64,000 nucleotides of DNA. It comes from Apostichopus japonicus (Eukaryota > Echinodermata > Holothuroidea > Aspidochirotida > Stichopodidae). The stretch spans positions 16,268,764 through 16,332,763 of the forward strand of contig NC_092583.1 in the NCBI RefSeq assembly GCF_037975245.1. Reading direction: 5' to 3'. A program made the translations under genes and the position numbers. Shown piece after piece: positions 52,201-61,200 of this stretch. The notes beneath the pieces were generated by a model. That model saw nothing but the letters and a program-made list of their open reading frames with translations, did no database searches and was not told the origin of the DNA. How positions within the stretch are numbered: position 1 is the stretch's first letter; every line of letters starts with the position of its first letter.

Positions 52201-55200
52201 GATTTTGAGAATGAGAGTTTGAGAGAGTTCTTTACAATATTGACAGTGTAAAGTCTGTGAACATTGCTATTTTGAAGGCAAAATAGGAAAAACAGACCTC
52301 AAACAATATTGATAGCATATTTACAAACATTAGTCTACTTTGCACACAAGATTGTATTCATTAGCCTAATGTATTTGCATGCTGCTACTTCTTAAGGGCA
52401 AACTCAACACTAAGAATACGACTAACACAGTTTCAAAGAAACAGTTTTAGGTTGTAACAAATGAAACTGGTGCATGATCCCTGGTCACACTGTAGTATTG
52501 AAGTTGCTGTGGCTTCTGACTGGTGCCCCCAGCTAAGTAATGGCTATATGGATAACTAAGGGCTGGATAGCTCAGTTGATAGCATGCTAGGTTTTTAACC
52601 CAGAGGTCACTGCTTTGAATCCTGCCCTTATTTCAAATTTCTTTGTTCTTTTCAAAATCTATAAATTTCCGAGCCAGTGTTTCATTATACTAGCTTCTTG
52701 TCTGTTTTGCTTACAGGGCTGTAGTCATACTTGTAACACATTCTTTAAGTCCTACTACAAGCTAATGTTGTCTCTTTGGAAATGTTAAATAAAAACATGT
52801 GAAGAACACTGTCATTTGAGTGAATCCGGTGAAACAGAATGAAATGAAATAAGACAGATCCACACCCCAAATATGAAGTTAATCCTTCATGGAATTTTTG
52901 AGTTACCTTGTTTACAAGCAAGTGTCACATACATACACAGACGCACGCACTCACTCTCAAAACCTCATCATTACTTTTTTTTATGTTATGTTATGTTTAC
53001 AGTCTTGTTCAGGGCCAAGGCCCTCTCACACGACTTCACAACTTAACCCTGGTCATTGGTAACTTGTCACACATACACACCAAAGTGTGCACAATTCAAA
53101 CAATCTCTCCTGGGGCACCACAGTGCACCACAGCCACGTGTCTCCCGGGGGACTTCCCATAGGTAGAATATGCATAGATTCCTTATGCCTCGCAAGGAAT
53201 CGGAATCAAAAACAAAACAAAAACAGAAAAGGCAGCCTTACGACAACCGACTTCGTCTGAAAGATCTCGGCAGTCGTTGTCGTAATCACATAACCAAGCA
53301 GGATGGATGCACCGACCGTTACCGCAAGTGTATTCTGTCTCATCACAGGAGTGATCAACTGAAAGCAAAAAGGAAACAAAAAACACACAAGTTATATTTC
53401 TATCTCGCAAATTGGTTCTTGGAAAATGGAATGATGAAAAGTAAAACTTGTTTAAGCACAAACTAATCTTTCATAAACTTTCTGTAGTATTGGCAATGAA
53501 AATAACAATATTATTATTTGACTTTGTTATTTACAGTATCATGCAAAAAAAAATTATATTTGAAACTGAAAGCAGCAGAGTATATGTTCAGGTCACAATA
53601 AGTTGGAGGAAACGAATCCACTTCTGCTTTGAAGCAGGTTTTAAATTCTGTTCTGATGCAAAATTGACTAACTGTTTAGTTTGCAAAACAGTCAGAATCT
53701 GTATAAACCAGGTTTGTTTTATTTATTTCTGCAATCTTGTTATTACTGCAATCTTGTTATCATTCTGTTATCTTGTTATCATTCTGTTACCTTGTTATTT
53801 CTGCGATATTGTTAATACTGTTTAACTTATAGAATGAAGTTTACTAACATAACTAGACATAACATAATTCATAACATAACATAATTCAAACAGTGAAGGC
53901 AGGGATGAATACAGGATTATAAATTGGAGGGGTCTGATCCCTTGTGGGGGGGGAGGGGCCTGAGGGGTTTGGTTTTCTCCTCCAGAAAAAAGTTATAACT
54001 GTGAAATGGTGCATTCTGAGGCATACTTACAGTATTAGGTTATAAAATAGGTCTATAAAAAGGGCAATAGGATATGCAACTGTTATTTTATGTTGACTCT
54101 CTGACCCCAGCCCTCTGACCCCAGCCCTCTGACCCCAGCCCTCTGACCCTACCCCTCTAACCCTAACCCTGGGTACTAATTGGATTGCATGAAAAACAAA
54201 GACAGTGTTATATGTGTTGGACATGTAAAGTACAATGTTACGTGTACAATTATTTTGCAATGTACTTTTCAAAATAACATAACCATCATAAATTTTTAGA
54301 ATTTCATATCACAAAAAAAAAAGAATGGGCTTTATCAACATGTTGTATTTTACCTGCACCTATATTATATCTATGTTTAAATCTTAGACTAACCTGTTAT
54401 CTCTTAAACTTTCCTCTGTTTTTCCCTGCACTGTATTATCTATGATAAAATCTTAGACTAACCTGTTATCTCTTTAACTTTCCATTCTGTTTTCATCTGC
54501 ACTGTATTATCTAAAATAAAATCTTAGACTAACCTGTTATCTCTTTAACTTTCCATTCTGTTTTTACCTGCACTGTATTATCTATGATAAAATCTTAGAC
54601 TTACCTGTTATCTCTTTAACTTTCCATTCTGTTTTTATCTGCACTGTATTATCTATGTTACAATCTTAGGCTAACCTGTTATCTCTTTAACTTTCCTCTG
54701 TTTTTACCTGCACTGTATTATCTATGATAAAATCTTAGACTAACCTGTTATCTCTTTAAAATTACATTCTGCTTTTACTTGCCCTTTTTATCTGCTTACA
54801 ACAGACGTGCCACTTATTTGTTTTTCAATACATTATAGATACAATACATTATAGATGCATATTCCCCAAAGTTTAATGTTTTTTATGACTATACAGTAAT
54901 CTCTCTAATGAATATGCCTGCAGTCACGGTGAAACCAACGAACCATCACTAGAACACACAGATCAATATCAAAGAATAAGAAACAGTATGTCCATTCGTA
55001 CAGGTAACATGTTATACAGTTACGTTCCAACAGATGATTGTAAACAGTGCTGTACACAATACATGACAAATTACATAACCGCTGCTATAATAACAGGGTA
55101 GCAACTGGTCATGTTGCCATGGTAACAGGCCATTACAGAAGACATATCAGTGCTACAAAGTACAAACTGTTAGGATGTGTGATAGGAAAACTCTGGACAT

Positions 55201-58200
55201 ACTATTGATATTTACTGTAATTTGTAAATTATTAGCGGATTCCAACAATTTTAGTGTTCCTGTCAATCAAGATATTATTAACAGATACCCACCACCCCCA
55301 TCCATCCCTGCATATCATTTTATATCCATCCATATCCATCCATCCATCCATCCATCCATATCCATCCATCCACATCCATCCATCCATCCATCCATCCATC
55401 CATCCATCCATCCATCCATCCATCCATCCATCCATCCATCCATCCATCCATCCATCCATCCATCCATCCATCCATCCATCCATCCATCCATCCATCCATC
55501 CATCCATCCATCCATCCATCCATCCATCCATCCATCCATCCATCCATTGTCTTTCTAAAACTCGGCTGTACATGAAAGTCAAATCTTTCTTAGTCTGAGT
55601 ACCTGTTTTCACTCACAATATGCACTTACCCATCTATTTGTATTTACAACAAAACTGATTGTGCCATCATTCCTCAAGTTTTGAACAAAATGAAAATTGA
55701 AATCTCAGAAACAGAGACTTTTCACAAACATCATCATTAGTCAGACTAATTATGCTTGGTGTAATACCTTGAATCAGGAACTTGTGTGACAGCCTCAATA
55801 CATACATACATTGTTATTTTTATAAGCTATGCAAATACTTAAACTCTCAGGGCAAAAAGATTTTTAGGTGATATTGTGAAGGACAAATGCTGCATTCTGC
55901 GAGTTTGTCGCAGCCTTGAAACACTGCAGTTAGGAGTTAAGGAGGTACTTGATGACATCAAAGGTTACATCAATCCACAGATGTTAATGCATCAGTAATC
56001 AAAACAACTAGCAATAACCCCACAGAATTGCTTATGAAAAAATTAAATTGAAAAATTTCATTAAGTTTTTTGTGTACTGGATTAAATTTGATAGCGTCCT
56101 AGTTATTTCTCAGTTAAGACTATAAACGGAGGTCCAATCGACATGAAAATTGGGTTACCAGTTCCCTTTGGTTGAAAAGTGGGACACATCATCCTGGGGG
56201 ACCAAGGTGTTCCCTTTGAAGAAAATTTGGATTTTCAAGGACTTGGCCTACATACATAATGGTGGCATTTTGTACAGCTTAATTAATACCCCGAGTAGCT
56301 CGTTCATTCCACAGGTTTCACCCACCAAAGCTTATTAGGCTAATACTGGAGACATCAATCATGCTTGCGTGTTTAAGACGATTATATCATGCTTCCCAAA
56401 GGGACGCATATGGTGATATCATATTACATGTGTCCTATTGAGTTGGTGCAATATAAAAATTTTTTAAAAAAACAGTGAAACTCACAAAGACAATTAGCAA
56501 ATTGGGACAACTAAGATTATTGGGACAAAAAAGGTTCATTGCAAAGACGGGGCATATGGTAATCAACAGTACATATGAACATTTTGTGGTATGGTCAAGA
56601 TTTACAACCCAGTGCAAAATGCAAAACAGCAATTTTTTTTTTTTTCCAATATTCAAACTACAGAAACAAAGAACTCCAAAGATCCAGTTCAGTAACTATA
56701 GCAACATAAAATGCAAACCCAATCAAACAGCTTTGAACAATATTCAGCACCAATCACATGGTATATTAGATCAGCTACTGTACCATAGAATACAATGTCT
56801 GCAAAGTTCAGGTTTAAAAGTGCTATCCATGTTTGTTTTGAAAAGTAACACATCTCTTGAGAGGCATCATAACAATATACTTGATACTCCATTAATTTTG
56901 AGACCTTGCGAGATGCAAGCTTACAAACATAATCACCTACTCTAAATGGATCTGAGTACATTTCCTAGTGGTTCCGATACCGTAACATATTCATAGTGTG
57001 GTATTAAGCCATATCAATATTAATATTCATGAACTTGTGCACACCAAAATGAAGACGATTATATATTGACTAATGGGGCAACACATTAAGGAAGGTACCA
57101 GGAATCAGTTATCATGTTGACAAAGTCTGTTTAGGGAAGCCTCGCAAATCTAACCGCCATGTCCGGGCCGGTGGATTTTTCCGCGGCTGTAATGAGCACA
57201 GCCACAAGCAGATAATGAGTCACACTTGAGTGCACACTCTCTCCAAACCACCCTCCACGCTATACAGTTACATTCACAGCCGCGGTCAAGTTTTTACTAA
57301 GCCGATTTGAACACAATAGTGAGTTGAACAAAACATCATAGCTAAGTCTCAAGGTATTCGAACGTTTCAAAAAGATAGTGTGTTTATACGCCGTAATTTA
57401 TCCTAGCAAAACTTCTGTGAAAAATAAGTAAGGAAATGTGAATTTATACTGCAGGAATCTAAAATGCTATCTTTCTTATTTTCCCAGTCGGCCAAGTAGG
57501 AACAAAAACTTTCGTTGCCTTTTTGCAAGGACAAGTTTCCTGAATTTTTAAGATTTAAAAATCTAAAAAACTGAAATCACAATCTCACTTCTTGTACACG
57601 TGCATATAAGCGTGAACCAGAGCCTAACATACGGGAAGACTTTAGAATAATCCTACTAAGTTGTATAGAACAGGACCTAAACTACCTAGCTAAGTGAAAA
57701 AAAAATTGGTTGACTGTAGGGAATTTTTCGCACTCCAGCGAAGCTGTACTTTTGTTTTAGCCAGCTAGATTGTAGACATCATGAGGATTGAAAAAAATGA
57801 CGATAATTTCTTGTTAAAGAAATTTGAAATAAATGTGGAAAAAATGCGATTATCCTTTCTCCGTTTTAAGTGTAAATGTTTTTTCTAGCATTCCATGGTT
57901 AAGAAAATTGAAAGAAATAAAGTTTATCAACTTCATTTACTGACTTTTGAACTTCGTAGAAAAAAAACCGTCCTTTACAACTCTGAAAACCAGTAGAGAA
58001 ATTAGCAATTGGTGTACGAGTAAGTTGGTACACCTTTCAAATTTTACGAAAGATCGAGCAAAATACTTTCGAAAAATTCACGCGAAACTGGCATATCGTG
58101 CTAAATGCAACTAATGTCATGTAGACAAGGCTCTAGTACACCCATTTATGAATAAACCATACGACCACATCTGGCGGGGGGAAAAGAAAGTATTTTCTAG

Positions 58201-61200
58201 AATTTCCACCAAAAAAAAAGAAAAATTAATATCCTACCATAGTTAAGTGTATAGTAAATAGCCTAACCACTTCGCCGGTTACGGATCTCACGTAACAACA
58301 AAAACACAACTAATTGTATTTTGCGAAGTTGACGTTTTCTACAAGGACATGGAAACAACATTTAGCATTCAGTTAATCATGCCAAGTGGCCTAAAACATG
58401 GGATTAAAAGGTTTACTTTCATAAAGATAGCCATACTGTAGCTATTGGGGTCTTGATATCGTGCTATGTCGATGGTATAGACTGTGCCTCGAGTGTATCA
58501 TGGGGAATAGATTGTTTTGTTCATGCGGAGGAGTCGGTTGGCTTGAGGTGTGTTTTAGTTACCTTAATGTTACGGGGATATAGCTTTTCTTGAACGTCTA
58601 AGATAATATTTCGCGTAACTTTACCGATCCTTTACTGACTTACCTAATTAATTCTAGAGTGGAGCCAAAATAGTTTACTCCATGTAAAGTTTTTTGGAAA
58701 CGTGCCAAAAATGTTAACAAACAGGTGTTACACAGGGGGGTTGCTTGGCAAGGTACTGTACCTGGGAAAATCCGCAGCCCATGTACAGTATGCCTACCAT
58801 GATATTTAAGTAGGGGTAAACACTGCAGTTGTAAACTGATGTACGTATAGTACACGCTGTTCATTGTTAGGCAGTCTCGAAACGGGGCTTTGCCGAACGT
58901 AGTTTGTTTCATAATATCGACAGTTTTGTAAGTTAAACTTTTTAAAGATTGTAAGACCGATTAAATCTCTTTTCATTTTATCACATAATATAGCAACTCT
59001 CACTTGTCATTTTCAAATTTTCATCAGTTTCGTGACAATTTAAATTCAAAAAGTTGTCAGTATTTTAAATCCTCAACTGCGAATTTTTTATCGCCAGACA
59101 AGCAAAAATACTAAAATTTTCCGGGGCCTTTGCCCCCTGGACCCCATACAAGGGGGTTCCACCCCTTGACCCCACCGGGGCACTAAGGCGGCCCGGGCCC
59201 CTGGACCCCACGCCATTATGCTCGCACGCAACAGGGGTTGGTGGGAAATCGGCAGTTGTTTTTAGTGTGTTCGCGAACACACTAAAAACAACAAGGAAAA
59301 ATTATCGTATAATTATCGAAATATCACGATAATCTTTGAACTATTTATCGTGACGTTAAAAAGCAAATATCGCCCAACCCTAGTGGGGTGGGTGCATTAC
59401 CATTACGTTTCTGGAAAAAATTTTCGAGTAGCCTACACATGTCATTATCATACTGGGGTTGAGCTATACAGCAGCTTGAAGGTTCTCTGCTTGAAAGAAT
59501 GCAATACAATGTGGAGAAATAAACTGGAACTGTATCGCACATTAGCATGCATTAAAATTTTCACCGAATAGTAACTTATATCTCTAACCACATGGCAGCC
59601 TAACACACTAAGTCAATGGGAAAATCAAGCCTAAACCATCTGTTTATTCGTTGAATTTATGTCGCAGTTAGCTTCAGAGATCAACGTTACGGTCGATGTT
59701 CTCTCTTTAACATACATATGTGGCATAGCTTAACTATTGTTTTGCTTAAATTCTGGTTTGTCAATATGGGTTTTCTGAAGTTCTTGGGGGCATATATTTA
59801 ATGCAATGGCTGATTCAGTTTTTAATTCATAGTTACGTACCACTCGTTGAACAAGGCTCATAATGTATAGGCCCAGGTAAAGGCTGCTTTTATCGAACTT
59901 TCGAGTAGCGGAGTTTCACAATTGTTCATAAGAGACCCAAGAAATTTTATTTGTGAGGTTTGATAACGTGGAAGATTTGCAAGAATTATATAAAGTACTG
60001 AGTCTCGGACATTTGGTAGTGGCGGATTTTAGTGTATAAGTCACTTTGCAACATAAACTACCGCTCTATTGACTGTCAAAACCGCAAAAGTTAATCCGGT
60101 CACTTGGCCAAGTTTGCTCATTGTTTGTGAAGAATAACCAGCCTTGTGTTGTCAGGACACTGTGCTCATTACTCCGGCTGGCAACCAGCTTGTGTGCATT
60201 CAACCATGGGACCAATATGCACATGCATAATGAGCAAGGGGTGCGAGATTTCCGCCGGCCCGGAACCGGCGGTTAGATTTGCGAGGCTTCCCTTAGTAAC
60301 ATAATATAAAAACAGATACATGCATGAATATTAATGAAGTCAAATTTTATGATCTCCACAAGCATGTATCTATATACTTACATAATTATCCAGCACATTT
60401 TTAAAGTAGACTATACTATTTCAGCAATATCTAATTAAGAAATTTACAGCAGAACAACGCCCAAAATACGCAACATTTCCAACAGTTTCCCTTTCTGACT
60501 CTTGAAAAAGCGTTGGGTAATCCCCTATTAATACTGACTGTCTATTCATGAAGGGATCATTGATTTTACTTCCCTTTAGATAATAGGAATGTTGTACTGA
60601 AGCAAGTCTAAGTACTGTCAGTATAGATTTTTTAGGATTCAAGTTTTCTCAAAAGAGTTCCGTACCACTGAAGACATCAAATGACCTTCGACCTCTACAA
60701 AATCATTACAACTCTTGTACTTACAAAAGCAGATCCACATACTAGGGTGCGACGGTATATGGATATACCAGGTATACCCAGGTATAACTAGACGCGGCAG
60801 CAGCGTTCTGAATTCTCTGAAGGGGAGCAATATGAGTAACTGGCCAATTCACTCTAGCAAAATGGAATCATCACTACTATGTGACTAGCACACTGGGATC
60901 ATTACAATATCACATTCACCACTAGTTCATAGAATTATAACAAGCACAATAGATATCCACTATACAGTATGTGATTTGCATTATATGTTACTCACTAAAA
61001 GCCTAACATCATGTGAACAGCACAACAAAAGTTTTGTTTGAAACACTCACAGCAATATATTTCGTTTTCGTCTGACATATCCCCACAGTCATCGTCAATG
61101 TCACAGGCAAAATCCATCGGGATACAGTTTCCATTGGCACAAGTAAACTGATCAGATGCACAACTAGGTACAGCTGGAAAACACAGAAATGGAACATTTA

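Larger units (their letters stand above)
50018..53241 (-). other. Intron 3 (3.2 kb): no gene
   Basis: It holds dispersed repeat copies at about 50473-50850 and a tRNA-like segment at 52560. From about 52970 to 53190 is sequence with CACA runs that I cannot assign. No protein domain is visible on either strand. Confidence 0.5.
57134..60292. mobile_element. 3.16 kb TIR element, non-autonomous (Harbinger-like)
   Basis: The ends are inverted copies beginning gggaagcctcgcaaatctaa, identical for 25 bp and similar for about 50 bp. Both are flanked by TTA (57131-57133 and 60293-60295). TTA duplication and G-rich tips fit PIF/Harbinger elements. There is no transposase-like ORF. Inner features are a GC-rich block (59120-59215), a 38 bp palindrome (59255-59292) and a possible second element end. 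It lies in intron 2. Confidence 0.8.

Noticed and set aside
52560-52632. Functional tRNA-Lys gene
   Set aside because: The D, T and acceptor stems do not pair; it fits a tRNA-derived relic.
54150-54171. Interstitial telomere (CCCTAA repeats)
   Set aside because: Only about two units are present, at the end of a CCCTCTGACCCCAG minisatellite; chance variation explains them.
55175-55612. Long ORFs on both strands of the CCAT array
   Set aside because: A tetranucleotide repeat without stops opens several frames at once.
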